Shown here in pieces: positions 27,296 to 36,006 of a stretch of 64,000 nucleotides of DNA. The translations under genes were made by a program, and so were the position numbers. Positions within the stretch are counted from its first letter, which is position 1. Each line of letters starts with the position of its first letter. This DNA comes from Salmonirosea aquatica. GTDB lineage: Bacteria > Bacteroidota > Bacteroidia > Cytophagales > Spirosomataceae. The notes beneath the pieces were generated by a model, which worked only from the letters and a program-made list of their open reading frames with translations, was not told the DNA's origin and ran no database searches. The stretch is from NCBI RefSeq assembly GCF_009296315.1, contig NZ_WHLY01000002.1:186001-250000 (forward strand), written 5' to 3'.

Positions 27296-28479
27296 TCAAC
27301 TAGTTTCAACCGTTTTGCGCTTGGCCTTGTCCCAGGCTGCGCTTTGCCGACCGGACAGGTACCGACCGATGCCCCGCACCACGGCATAATTCATCATGCA
27401 AAAATAGTAGGGTACGAACAGTACCTTGTTTTTCAGTTGCCGGGTTTCCAGAAACAAGCCCGCCAGCGCCATGCCGTAGAACAGTACCTGCCCCGCCAGC
27501 AACCAAGCATACGGAAAAGCCGGACCGGTCAATGCCAGGGCCAGGTTGGTGCCAAAGGCCAGCAGCATCAGAAAGGGCGCCACGGTCCAGCGCAGCACCC
27601 GATGGCCGATGTACTGAAACGAGAGTACAGGGTACCTGAACGGATTCAGCAGCCCCGGCAAGCGCACGATCGACTGAATGCCCCCGGCCGCGATGCGTAT
27701 TTTCCGCTTCAGTTCCTCAGCCACATTCTCCGACGACAACTCCCGGGCGTAGGCTTCCGGCTCGTACACGATCCGGTACCCTCGCTCGGCAGTCTGCATG
27801 GACAGGATGAAATCGTCCAATATGGTATCATCGGGTACGTCGCGGTACAGCGACCGACGGACGCTGAACAGTTCGCCCGCCGCCCCGACCACCGAATACA
27901 GCTCCGAATCCCATTTTTTCAGGGTGGATTCGTACTTCCAATACATGCCCTCCCCCGCCGTTGCGTCCGCGCGTTCGCCGATGGCTACCCGCTTTTCGCC
28001 CGATACCGCCCCCACGGTGGGGTCCTGGTAGTGCCGGGCCAGGCGTTTGAGCGCTTCCGGGTTCAGACTCGTGTTGGCGTCGGTAAACACCACCACGTCC
28101 GCCGTAACCCGCCGCATGGCCCGGTGGATGGCGTGGATCTTGCCGCGGCGTTCTGGCGTGTGCAACAATTCGATCTGGGGTACTTCCGCACCACGTCTGG
28201 GGTACCGTCAAAAGAGCCGTCCGTCACGAACAGCAGCGACAACCGTTCGGCCGGGTAGTCGAGCGCCAGGGTGTTCCGGATTTTTTCTTCCATGCAATCC
28301 ACCTCGTTGTAGGCCGCCACCACCAGTGCCAGCGAAGGGTAGTCGGCTTCGGCCAGTACCGGCACGGTCCGCCGCCCCTTGATCAGCCGCCGCAGCCGCA
28401 CCAGGACGAACAGCACCAGTCCGTACCCGACATAGGTATAGAAAACGACCAGGAGCGACAGCCAGAAAACTACTTGCAT
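27296..28479 (-). pseudogene. Family 2 membrane glycosyltransferase, broken by one frameshift
   Basis: The N-terminal part reads from 28479 (MQVVFWLSLLVVFYTYVGYG, then LALVVAAYNEVDCMEEKIRN and LFVTDGSFDGTPDVVRKYP) until about 28190. The matching continuation (QIELLHTPERRGKIHAIHRA, VVFTDANTSLN, then the acceptor motif ILDDFILSMQ) lies in a different frame and runs to 27296 with four C-terminal membrane helices. Adding one base in the run at 28187-28202 (ATCTGGGGTAC on the plus strand) restores a single protein of about 394 residues resembling BcsA/IcaA-type GT2 enzymes. Either a sequencing/assembly slip in a G run, a true mutation, or slippage. Functional call is firm; whether it is dead is open. 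Confidence 0.8.
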
Positions 28480-28483
28480 AGGG

Positions 28484-29395
28484 TCAGAGGGAATAGCCCA
28501 GTTCGGGGCTGTCGGAGGAATGGGTGAAATGCCAGCGGATGGCTTTGAAAAAAACGCCGATGAAGTTATATTCCCTATTCCTGAGGTACCTCAGCACATT
28601 CCGGGGTACCACCGCCAGGGTAAAATAGGCACAAAAAAGGGCAAAGCTGAGCGGTGGGGCGTGTTTGCGCAGAAACAGAATGCGGTTGCGGGTCATGAAG
28701 TACTCCTTCAGTGCGGAGCGCTTGCCCACCGACACCGATTCCTTATGGTAGATCACCGCGTCGAGGTCAACGTAGGCCTTATACCCGGCTTTTTTGATCC
28801 GTTCGCACCAGTCCAACTCTTCGAAGTAGAGGAAATAGTGCGGGTCCATCGGGCCGGCCTTTTCGACAGCCTCTTTCCGCACCAGCATGGCCGCTCCGTG
28901 CACGTAGCCCGTCGGACCACACTGTCCATCGTACTGTCCCCGGTCGTGTTCATACTGCCCCACGCAACGGTTACGGCCCGTCCTATAATTCAGCGGCGTG
29001 TAGCCCGCGTACTGAATCAGGTTCCGGTCTTCGAAATAGTGCAGCCGCGGCGATACCATTCCTACCTCGGGGTACTGATCCAGGATGGCGACGAGCTTTC
29101 CCAGCGCCCTGGGTGTAAACTCCGTATCGTTGTTGATCAAAAAGTAATAGTTGCCCTGCGCGACCCGCAGGCCCAGGTTATTGCCCCCGGCGAAACCCAG
29201 GTTTTTCTCCGACCGGATAAAGATCACGTCCGGAAAGCGGACGCGCCAGTCGGGCGTCCAATTGTGGCTGCTACCGTTGTCCACCACGATCACCTCGATG
29301 TCCGGATACCCGTTCACCGTCCGCACCGAATTGAGGAATTCCTCCGTCACGACGGGTTGGTTGAAATTGACGGTAATGATCGAAACCAGGGGCAT
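28484..29395 (-). CDS. Family 2 glycosyltransferase, rhamnosyltransferase-like
   Basis: 303 residues. SIITVNFNQPVVTEEFLNSV, VIVVDNGSSHN, NLGFAGGNNLGLRVAQGNYY, LINNDTEF (the DxD-equivalent) and the downstream YFLYFEELDWCERIKKAGYK are the standard blocks of rhamnosyltransferase-type GT2 enzymes (WbbL/RfbF-like). The C-terminal 80 residues hold an amphipathic or weakly hydrophobic helix (LSFALFCAYFTLAVVPRNVL). It is the first gene of the minus-strand GT run, only 4 bases before the frameshifted GT, and has a good promoter at 29439-29446. Confidence 0.9.
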   Translation of the reverse strand: MPLVSIITVNFNQPVVTEEFLNSVRTVNGYPDIEVIVVDNGSSHNWTPDWRVRFPDVIFIRSEKNLGFAGGNNLGLRVAQGNYYFLINNDTEFTPRALGKLVAILDQYPEVGMVSPRLHYFEDRNLIQYAGYTPLNYRTGRNRCVGQYEHDRGQYDGQCGPTGYVHGAAMLVRKEAVEKAGPMDPHYFLYFEELDWCERIKKAGYKAYVDLDAVIYHKESVSVGKRSALKEYFMTRNRILFLRKHAPPLSFALFCAYFTLAVVPRNVLRYLRNREYNFIGVFFKAIRWHFTHSSDSPELGYSL

Positions 29396-29438
29396 AAGGC
29401 CGGGCAGGACTAGACGTATGAATTTCCGGGGTACGTTT

Positions 29439-29446
29439 CAAACATA
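29439..29446 (-). promoter_or_regulatory. Promoter -7 box for the minus-strand glycosyltransferase run
   Basis: The minus strand reads TATGTTTG, a perfect TAnnTTTG, about 45 bases ahead of the start codon at 29395; a weaker TTTC lies about 19 bases upstream at the -33 position. Confidence 0.5.
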
Positions 29447-29781
29447 CGAAGAAAGAACTATGAAACCGATTTCGCATAAATGAATTTGTGCAATTAGGAA
29501 AAAATTTCAGGGAAAAGGGTACATTGAAACCCTCGTTATGAACCAAATGGCACTTTATCCAATAAATCTGCCTGCACCTTTCCTGCATCAAAAAACAGAA
29601 TACCTTGATCCTTCAAAATATATGTATCTTCCGAGCGACCCCGTGTAACCTAATTTCTGTCCCGTGTACTATTTTTGGGTTCGGAACGTTTCGTTCCGGT
29701 AACGCAACAATTCCCCGGGTGCCGTGGCCTTTTCCCGTACCTTGGGTATATTGCGGCTCATTTCCTGATTAAAATGCTGTT
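29447..29781. promoter_or_regulatory. Divergent intergenic region with a small palindrome
   Basis: This gap separates the minus-strand GT run from the plus-strand phosphatase/Wza/Wzc run. It contains the short hairpin CGGAACG-TTT-CGTTCCG at 29682-29698, and a weak TATCTTCC box at 29625-29632 with a TTG about 17 bases before that could serve the phosphatase. The palindrome could be an operator, but nothing in the sequence names its protein. Confidence 0.35.
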
Positions 29782-30513
29782 ATGCTCAAATGGTTCCGTA
29801 GTGCCAAGAATGAAATCCCTGACCTGTCGTCGCTGGGGGTCGACTTGCACTCCCACCTGATTCCCGGCATCGACGACGGCGTACAGACGGTGGAAGAGGC
29901 CGTGGCCATGGTCCGCACCTACCAGCAGTACGGCTACCAGCACCTCATCACCACGCCGCACGTGATTTGGGATTGCTACCGCAATACCCCCGAAATCATC
30001 CAAAACGGCCTCAAGACGGTACAGGAAGCCTGTCGCGCTGCCGGACTGACCATCACCCTCGAGGCGGCCGCCGAATATTTCCTCGATGAGCACTTTTCCG
30101 AGATGCTGCGGGACAAGGTACCCCTGCTGACGCTGCCCGGCAACCGCGTTTTGGTGGAGCTGCCCTATACCACGCCCCTGATGAATACCACCGAAACCCT
30201 GTTTTCCATCCTCGAGCACGGCTACCGGCCAGTGTTGGCCCATCCCGAGCGCTACACCTACTTTCACAACGAGCCTGAGGTATACCGACGGCTGAGCGCG
30301 CAGGGTTGCGAATTGCAGCTGAATGCCCTGTCCCTTACCGGTCATTACGGCGAAGGCGTGGCCCGGATGGCTGAGTGGCTCCTCCGCGAAAACCTGATCA
30401 TATACCTCGGCACTGATGCCCACCGGATGCCTCATTTGACCCAATTGCAGAAAATTCAGAAATCCCGCTGGTGGGGCACCTACCCTTTCCAGAATAAAAC
30501 ACTTACTGCTTGA
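29782..30513 (+). CDS. CpsB/CapC-type PHP-domain tyrosine-protein phosphatase
   Basis: 243 residues. Metal ligands of the PHP fold are visible: DLHSHLIPGIDDG (about 20-32), HLITTPHVIWD (near 56), EAAAEYFLDEHF (near 95), LAHPERY (near 153) and GTDAHRM (near 215). In Gram-positive capsule loci and in many Bacteroidota this manganese-dependent enzyme removes phosphate from the tyrosine-rich tail of the Wzc-type kinase and so tunes polymer length. A Wzc with a Tyr-rich tail is two genes downstream (31619-33988), the expected partner. The start is the ATG at 29782. Confidence 0.92.
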   Translation: MLKWFRSAKNEIPDLSSLGVDLHSHLIPGIDDGVQTVEEAVAMVRTYQQYGYQHLITTPHVIWDCYRNTPEIIQNGLKTVQEACRAAGLTITLEAAAEYFLDEHFSEMLRDKVPLLTLPGNRVLVELPYTTPLMNTTETLFSILEHGYRPVLAHPERYTYFHNEPEVYRRLSAQGCELQLNALSLTGHYGEGVARMAEWLLRENLIIYLGTDAHRMPHLTQLQKIQKSRWWGTYPFQNKTLTA

Positions 30514-30700
30514 TTCTTTTTTCTGCAATTAATCCAATTATTCGTTTTATAATTGTACGAACCTAAGAACATGTCTATTTTTTTCTTTTACTTTGCCCTG
30601 AAATAGCAAGCCAATCCGCGTCGATATACCGTTGTTACACACAGCTTTGCATAGTATGACCAACCTTTATGATTTTTTTATATCCAACCGCATCCATCGT

Positions 30701-31534
30701 ATGTTCTTTGATCGCTTGTATAGCGTGTCCCGACTAGGACTTACTTACCCCGGAATTCTGGTATTAGGAATCCTATCCCTCCTGAGTACTACCTTCACCG
30801 CCTGCGTTTCACCCAAGTCCATTGTCTATTTCCAGGGCGACACCCTGCGCTACTCGGTGGATTCCATCCGGCAGTCCTACACGCCCACCATTCAGCCCAA
30901 CGACCTGATCTCGGTGGTGGTGGGTAGTCTTAGCTCGGAGTCCGATGCCATTTTTAATATTCCCAATCAGTTTACTACCTCAGTCATGCGGTACGGAAAC
31001 ACAGGGGGTGGGGCCGGACAGACCCTAGGGTACCTGGTGGACAGCGACGGAAACATCGAGATGCCGCTCGTGGGCAAGCTTTACATCCAGGATTTGCGGG
31101 CGCAAGCGGCGGCCGATACCATCCGCCAACATCTATTGGCTTACCTCAAAGAACCCACCGTCACCATCCGCTTGCTCAATTTTAAGGTATCTGTATTGGG
31201 TGAGGTGAACAAACCAGCTGTGTACGTCATTCCTGACGAGAAAATTACGCTGCCCGAGGTACTCAGTTTGGCCGGTGACCTTACTATCTATGGGCGTCGC
31301 GATAACATCACCATTATCCGTGAAGAAAACGGTCGACGGGAATACGCCAAAGTCAATCTCACCTCGCGAGAAATTTTCGACTCACCCTATTACTATTTGC
31401 ACAAAAATGACATGGTGTATATTGAACCCGTCGAGGCCCGGACCACCTTCACGGACCGCCGCTTGCAATTGCTCCCGCTCTTCATTAGTATCATATCCAC
31501 CGTAGGACTCATCGCCATTAACATCACCCGCTAA
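30701..31534 (+). CDS. wza: Wza-type polysaccharide export outer-membrane lipoprotein
   Basis: 277 residues from the ATG at 30701; an in-frame start at 30632 would place 23 polar residues ahead of the signal. The signal sequence ends LSLLSTTFTAC, a lipobox-like site, so the mature protein probably begins at that Cys. The poly_export domain starts with IQPNDLISVVVGSLSSES and includes YLVDSDGNIEMPLVGKLYIQ, followed by a SLBB domain (KVSVLGEVNKPAVYVIPDEK, ITLPEVLSLAGDLTIYGRRD). A hydrophobic C-terminal helix (LLPLFISIISTVGLIAI) is probably the outer-membrane-spanning or anchor helix. It forms the export channel with the Wzc encoded next. Confidence 0.92.
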   Translation: MFFDRLYSVSRLGLTYPGILVLGILSLLSTTFTACVSPKSIVYFQGDTLRYSVDSIRQSYTPTIQPNDLISVVVGSLSSESDAIFNIPNQFTTSVMRYGNTGGGAGQTLGYLVDSDGNIEMPLVGKLYIQDLRAQAAADTIRQHLLAYLKEPTVTIRLLNFKVSVLGEVNKPAVYVIPDEKITLPEVLSLAGDLTIYGRRDNITIIREENGRREYAKVNLTSREIFDSPYYYLHKNDMVYIEPVEARTTFTDRRLQLLPLFISIISTVGLIAINITR

Positions 31535-31593
31535 TCTTAAGTAAATGCATAACAACTGCCCCGCAATTATCTAATGATACAGGGCATAAGGTT

Positions 31594-31614
31594 ATCATTC
31601 ATCATTTATCATTT
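31594..31614 (+). repeat. Three tandem heptamers ATCATTY just ahead of the wzc start
   Basis: Three adjacent copies of ATCATTC/ATCATTT lie 4 bases before the ATG at 31619. An alternative upstream ATG (31574) is in frame across the repeat, so changing the copy number would shift that frame or alter leader spacing. Repeat directly seen; any role in switching is inference. Confidence 0.6.
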
Positions 31615-31618
31615 ACCG

Positions 31619-33988
31619 ATGCCCCGCCAAGAATACGTAGAAATCGAGGAAACGGAGTTCAACCTCCAGGAATACATCCGCCGCTACTTGCGGTATTGGT
31701 ACTTGTTTCCTATTTTCGTGGCGTTGGCCCTGACGGCTGCTTACTTCTATTTACAGAAAACGCAACCCGTGTACTCGACGACCGCTACGTTATTGATCAA
31801 GGACGAGCAGAAAGGCATGACCGGGGGGAACCAGGATATGCTGGAAGAACTCACGCAGTTCAGCGGCAATAAAATTGTCGAGAACGAGATCGAGGTGATT
31901 TCCTCCCTAACGTTGATGGCGCAGGTGGTCGAGAATTTGGGCCTGAACGTGGTCTACGAGGCCAAAGACGGCTTGCACACCATCGATCTCTACAAGGCCA
32001 CCAACGTGGTGGTGCAGCCCGAGCTGCTGACTGAATACGCCTACAAAGAACCCCTCTTTATTCACGTGCAGGACGCTGGACATTTCCGCCTGAACGACGA
32101 AGCCGAACTGCAGCCCTTTGGCCAAAAGTTTTCTAACGCCTGGGGAGCTTTCACGGTTTTGCGCGCCGACAGCCTCCTGGATAATGGCTATCAAGACATT
32201 CAGGTGAATTTCCGCGATTTGCCAGATTTGGCCGAAAACTTCCAGGAGCGCCTGACGGTGCAGGAAGTCAATCCCAAAAGTACGGTGCTGGAAATCACGC
32301 TGGAAGATACCTCCCCGCAGAGGGCCCGCGACATCATCAATAACCTGCTCGATGTGTACGTGCAGAGCAACCTTAACGACAAGAACCGCGAAGCTTCCAA
32401 TACCATGGCGTTTATCGAGGAACGCCTAAAACTCGTGACGGGGGAGCTGGGCGACGTGGAGGGCGACGTGGCCTCCTTCAAGAGCGACAAGGGCCTGACC
32501 GACATCAGCGCGGAATCGCAGATTTTTCTGGAGAATATCCAGGAGAACGATAACAAACTCGAGGAAGTTAACACCCAGATGAAGGTGCTCGAAAGCGTGG
32601 ACCGCTACATTGAGTCCAGCGGCGACGGGGCCCTCGCCCCCGCCACCTACCTCATCAGTGATCCGGTGCTGATCTCCCTACTGACCCGCTACGCCGACCT
32701 CAAGCAGCAGCAGGAACTTTATGCCCGCACCACGCAGGCAAGCAACCCCCTGCGCGAGACCGTCAATTCGCAGGTAGCCAGCACCAAACAGGCTATCAAG
32801 GAGAACCTACAGAACCTGCGCCGGGGCCTTGACATTACGAAGCAAAGTTTGGCTTCCATCAACAACCGCTTTTCCCGCGACCTGCGGGCCATCCCTCAGA
32901 AGGAGCGCGAATACGTTGGCATCAAGCGCCAGCAGACCATTAAGGAGAATCTGTACCTCTATCTCCTCCAAAAGCGTGAGGAAACTGCCCTTGCCTATGC
33001 CTCGACTGTAACCGACAGCCGCCTAGTGGACGCGCCCAAGACGAGTTTCCGACCCGTTAAGCCCAAGCGGTCTACCATCTGGCTCGGTGCATTCGCTGCC
33101 GGAATGGCTATTCCGTTTTTGCTGATCAACCTGCTTTTCGTGCTCAATAACACCGTACAGCGGCGCGACGAAATCGAGTCCGCCACCCGTACCGCCATCC
33201 TGGGTGAAATAGGTCTGATGCCGCAGGCCAAAGGAGTCGACGACACCATCATCCGCATGACGAGCCGCAGCGCGGTAGCCGAGCAGTTTCGTGCGCTGCG
33301 TACCAACCTACAATACCTAGGCGATGGTACCTGCCGGGTACTGCTCTTCACCTCTTCCATTGGGGGAGAAGGCAAGAGTTTTGTAACCCTCAACCTGGGG
33401 GCAAGTTTGGCCTACGCCGATAAAAAAGTAATTATTTTAGGACTTGATCTGCGCAAACCTTCCCTGCATCAGCGGCTGGGCATTGGCAACGACCGTGGGG
33501 TGACTAATTACCTCATCGGACAGGGCAAACTCTCGAATCTGATTCAAACCACTTCGGTGCATCCTAATATGGAAGTGATGGTAAGCGGGCCGATTCCGCC
33601 CAATCCGTCCGAACTGATCAGCAATGGACGCCTGCCGCTGCTTTTAGCCGAGCTCAGAGAGCAATACGACTACATATTGATCGATGCCCCGCCTTATGGA
33701 CTGGTGACCGATGCGGCCCTCATCGCTGAACATACTGACGCTACCCTCTATGTCGTACGCTACAACTACACCGTACGTGACCATTTACGTCGTATTGCTG
33801 AGTTACAGAAAAGTGAACGTTTCAAAAATCTCAGTATAATATTTAACGGGGTAAACTATGGGGCAGGCTATGGATATGGTTATGGATACGGAGGTTATGG
33901 ATACGGATACTATGGGGACAACGACAATGCTCGAACTCGTAAGTTCGGCACGCGACTGAAAGAGCTTATAGGAAAGAAAAGTTTATAG
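31619..33988 (+). CDS. wzc: Wzc-type tyrosine autokinase / chain-length regulator
   Basis: 789 residues from the ATG at 31619. The Wzz domain begins EFNLQEYIRRYLRYWYLFPI with a membrane helix at about 35-55; a long periplasmic coiled-coil follows; the second helix is at about 495-515 (STIWLGAFAAGMAIPFLLIN). The BY-kinase domain is intact: Walker A SIGGEGKSFVTLN (near 580), Walker A-prime VIILGLDLRKP, Walker B YILIDAPPYG. The end is a Gly/Tyr-rich tail (YGYGYGYGGYGYGYYGD) of the kind that is autophosphorylated. Together with the upstream phosphatase and Wza it forms the classical control/export module. Its kinase region contrasts with the degraded one in the Wzz-like protein at 6328-8499. Confidence 0.94.
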   Translation: MPRQEYVEIEETEFNLQEYIRRYLRYWYLFPIFVALALTAAYFYLQKTQPVYSTTATLLIKDEQKGMTGGNQDMLEELTQFSGNKIVENEIEVISSLTLMAQVVENLGLNVVYEAKDGLHTIDLYKATNVVVQPELLTEYAYKEPLFIHVQDAGHFRLNDEAELQPFGQKFSNAWGAFTVLRADSLLDNGYQDIQVNFRDLPDLAENFQERLTVQEVNPKSTVLEITLEDTSPQRARDIINNLLDVYVQSNLNDKNREASNTMAFIEERLKLVTGELGDVEGDVASFKSDKGLTDISAESQIFLENIQENDNKLEEVNTQMKVLESVDRYIESSGDGALAPATYLISDPVLISLLTRYADLKQQQELYARTTQASNPLRETVNSQVASTKQAIKENLQNLRRGLDITKQSLASINNRFSRDLRAIPQKEREYVGIKRQQTIKENLYLYLLQKREETALAYASTVTDSRLVDAPKTSFRPVKPKRSTIWLGAFAAGMAIPFLLINLLFVLNNTVQRRDEIESATRTAILGEIGLMPQAKGVDDTIIRMTSRSAVAEQFRALRTNLQYLGDGTCRVLLFTSSIGGEGKSFVTLNLGASLAYADKKVIILGLDLRKPSLHQRLGIGNDRGVTNYLIGQGKLSNLIQTTSVHPNMEVMVSGPIPPNPSELISNGRLPLLLAELREQYDYILIDAPPYGLVTDAALIAEHTDATLYVVRYNYTVRDHLRRIAELQKSERFKNLSIIFNGVNYGAGYGYGYGYGGYGYGYYGDNDNARTRKFGTRLKELIGKKSL

Positions 33989-34593
33989 ACAAATCGCCAA
34001 AAAATTTCCCACGCTTTTTTTCTGTAACCAAAAGTCGATTTGATGAAAAATTGAGTTTCTTACTAGCAAATCTCTTCACAATTAGCTAACAATGTAAAAA
34101 TTCATTTCTCTCTCGATCTTTAAAAGTGCTTTGTTTTATTTACAAGCCCAATTATCTTAGTCTTAGGAATAGGGTATATGTTACGATCGATTATTTCCTA
34201 CGGAGAGCTCTAAAGGTAACCATGATTGGCAATGTGTTAAAGACGACGAATTAACTTTGAGATCATACAGGAATACACCAGAGATTGAAATAGATGGAGT
34301 AAAATTTTTGTAAGTACTTTATATTGAGATATTTAGTAACTTAGCTTATAGAACAGATAAATTTGCATTTTTGTAGTTATGTTGAATTCGGTCAAAAACA
34401 TAGTTCATTGACAAATTTTTCGAAAGTTACCTATTAGGCTATGATCAAGTAGATGGCAAATTTTATAATCGACCCAAGGCTAACGAGTTAAGTCAAATAT
34501 TGTCTATTTAGAAAATAGAAAAATTACATCTTATCAACTTCCTTGTCAAAGAATTGCTTCGATTAGAAAGTTGATAACATAGGTACTTGAAAT
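33989..34593. other. AT-rich intergenic region at the edge of the variable cassette
   Basis: About 600 bases with a sharp fall in GC immediately after wzc. I find no convincing gene, hairpin terminator or mobile-element end. A few short reading stretches (for example around 34240-34310) resemble coding debris but match no family I know. This is the left border of the AT-rich cassette. Confidence 0.5.
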
Positions 34594-34911
34594 ATGAAAA
34601 AAGTTGGGTATATTCACCTGATTGAGTCAGAAAGTCGCGTTTTGATTCTTTGCTTTAACATGTTGAGTAAATATCTTAAACAGAAAATTTATCATAACGT
34701 AAAATTTCTCCAGGAGCATTTCGTCTCTATCTGGCCTTACTTGTTATGGTGCATCATAGTGTTGATTTTCTTACAATTAAGAGTACTGTATAACATTTTT
34801 GTATCATACCTAGTTTCTTTTGGTTTAGATAAAAGAATGGAGAGTATGAGAAAAAAATGGCTTAACCAACACACAAGAGTAAAAGTTCGCAAAATAACAG
34901 TGAGTAACTAA
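34594..34911 (+). CDS. Hypothetical small membrane protein
   Basis: A possible 105-residue protein with one strong hydrophobic segment (SIWPYLLWCIIVLIFLQL, about 46-63) followed by a basic tail (MRKKWLNQHTRVKVRKITVS). It lies alone between AT-rich gaps, in the same direction as the cassette. Codon use is as AT-rich as its neighbours. In such DNA open frames of this size can occur by chance, so existence is uncertain. I recognise no family. Confidence 0.3.
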   Translation: MKKVGYIHLIESESRVLILCFNMLSKYLKQKIYHNVKFLQEHFVSIWPYLLWCIIVLIFLQLRVLYNIFVSYLVSFGLDKRMESMRKKWLNQHTRVKVRKITVSN

Positions 34912-35100
34912 ATAATTTGTTGCATAGCAAGCACACTTATAAAGTCAAAACTACTATCTTAAAGATGAAAATAATGTATACGGATTAGTATAACTAGTGA
35001 TGATATCAGAAGAGTAAAATAATTTGGAGCATTATGCAATTTGCTGAACAAAAGATGTGTAAAGAACAAATTATATTTTAAACCAAAACAGCTAAAATTA

Positions 35101-35970
35101 ATGAAATATAAATATTTGGCGCGAAGTATTTTCAATTACTTCGGAAGCAAATCTTGTCCAGCATGTGGTAGCCAAGATGTTAAAATGATGGCTAGAAAAT
35201 TTTTTGTGACCAGATTATTTAAATGTGAGAATTGTTTTTTACAATTTCGCCATCCGAAAGATAACGAGTCTTTTCAATTCAATTTTTATCAAAGGGAATA
35301 TGAACAAAATGATAACATAACAACAAAACTTCCATCAGATGAAGAATTGATTGTTATGAAAAAACAGAATTTTGCTAATAAAGACGTAAGTAGATATAGT
35401 AAAATTTTTAAAAATTTATATAATCACCTAAGCACCAATGAGATTTCATTGATTGACTATGGATCAAGTTGGGGGTATCAATCTTTTCAGTTTCTCAAGG
35501 AGGGATTTGATTGTTCCAGCTTCGAAATTTCAGAACCAAGAGCCAGATATGGAAATGAAAAGCTTGGGTTGAACATTAAAATAAATGAGGCTGAACTTCC
35601 CAAATCGAACCACATATTCTTTTCGTCCCATGTCATTGAGCATGTTCCCTCACCTAAGAAAATGATCACGCTAGGAATGCAATTGTTGAACATGGGAGGA
35701 TATTTTATTGCCGAGTCACCAAACGGTAGTATTGAGTTTAGGGAGAGAGACCCTAAGGACTATAACAAGCTATGGGGAGAAGTGCATCCAAATTTTTTAA
35801 CCTCAGAATTTTACTCTCATGCGTTCAATGATTATCCATACCTCATAACATCTTCTCCATTTAATGACCTTCCTCAGCTCGTAGAAAAATGGGACAAAAA
35901 AAGTCAGGTAAAACTTGACCTCACTGGTGCACAAATGGTTATCATTGCAAGAAATTGTAAAGTTAAATAG
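35101..35970 (+). CDS. Class I SAM-dependent methyltransferase with N-terminal zinc ribbon
   Basis: 289 residues from the ATG at 35101 (the frame is open upstream to a TTG at 35041). Residues about 19-53 form a four-cysteine zinc ribbon, CPACGS ... CENC. The methyltransferase core follows: LIDYGSSWGYQSFQFLKEGF is motif I (degenerate GxGxG), FFSSHVIEHVPSPKKMITLG is the post-II block, and GGYFIAESPN the next strand. Zn-ribbon methyltransferases of this architecture are common in deoxysugar and capsule clusters and methylate sugars or nucleotide sugars. A second protein with the same layout is at 53414-54340. The target position is unknown. Confidence 0.85.
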   Translation: MKYKYLARSIFNYFGSKSCPACGSQDVKMMARKFFVTRLFKCENCFLQFRHPKDNESFQFNFYQREYEQNDNITTKLPSDEELIVMKKQNFANKDVSRYSKIFKNLYNHLSTNEISLIDYGSSWGYQSFQFLKEGFDCSSFEISEPRARYGNEKLGLNIKINEAELPKSNHIFFSSHVIEHVPSPKKMITLGMQLLNMGGYFIAESPNGSIEFRERDPKDYNKLWGEVHPNFLTSEFYSHAFNDYPYLITSSPFNDLPQLVEKWDKKSQVKLDLTGAQMVIIARNCKVK

Positions 35971-36006
35971 GCTAAATCGTTAAATTTTATTATCTAGAGA
36001 ATTGCA

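Noticed and set aside
26906-28258. A 450-codon plus-strand frame
   Set aside because: It spans the repeat region and the antisense of a glycosyltransferase; composition is shadow-like and it crosses palindromic repeats.
33860-33920. Short-period repeat in the wzc 3' end
   Set aside because: It is the codons of the Gly/Tyr-rich tail, a known feature of tyrosine autokinases, and not a separate DNA repeat.
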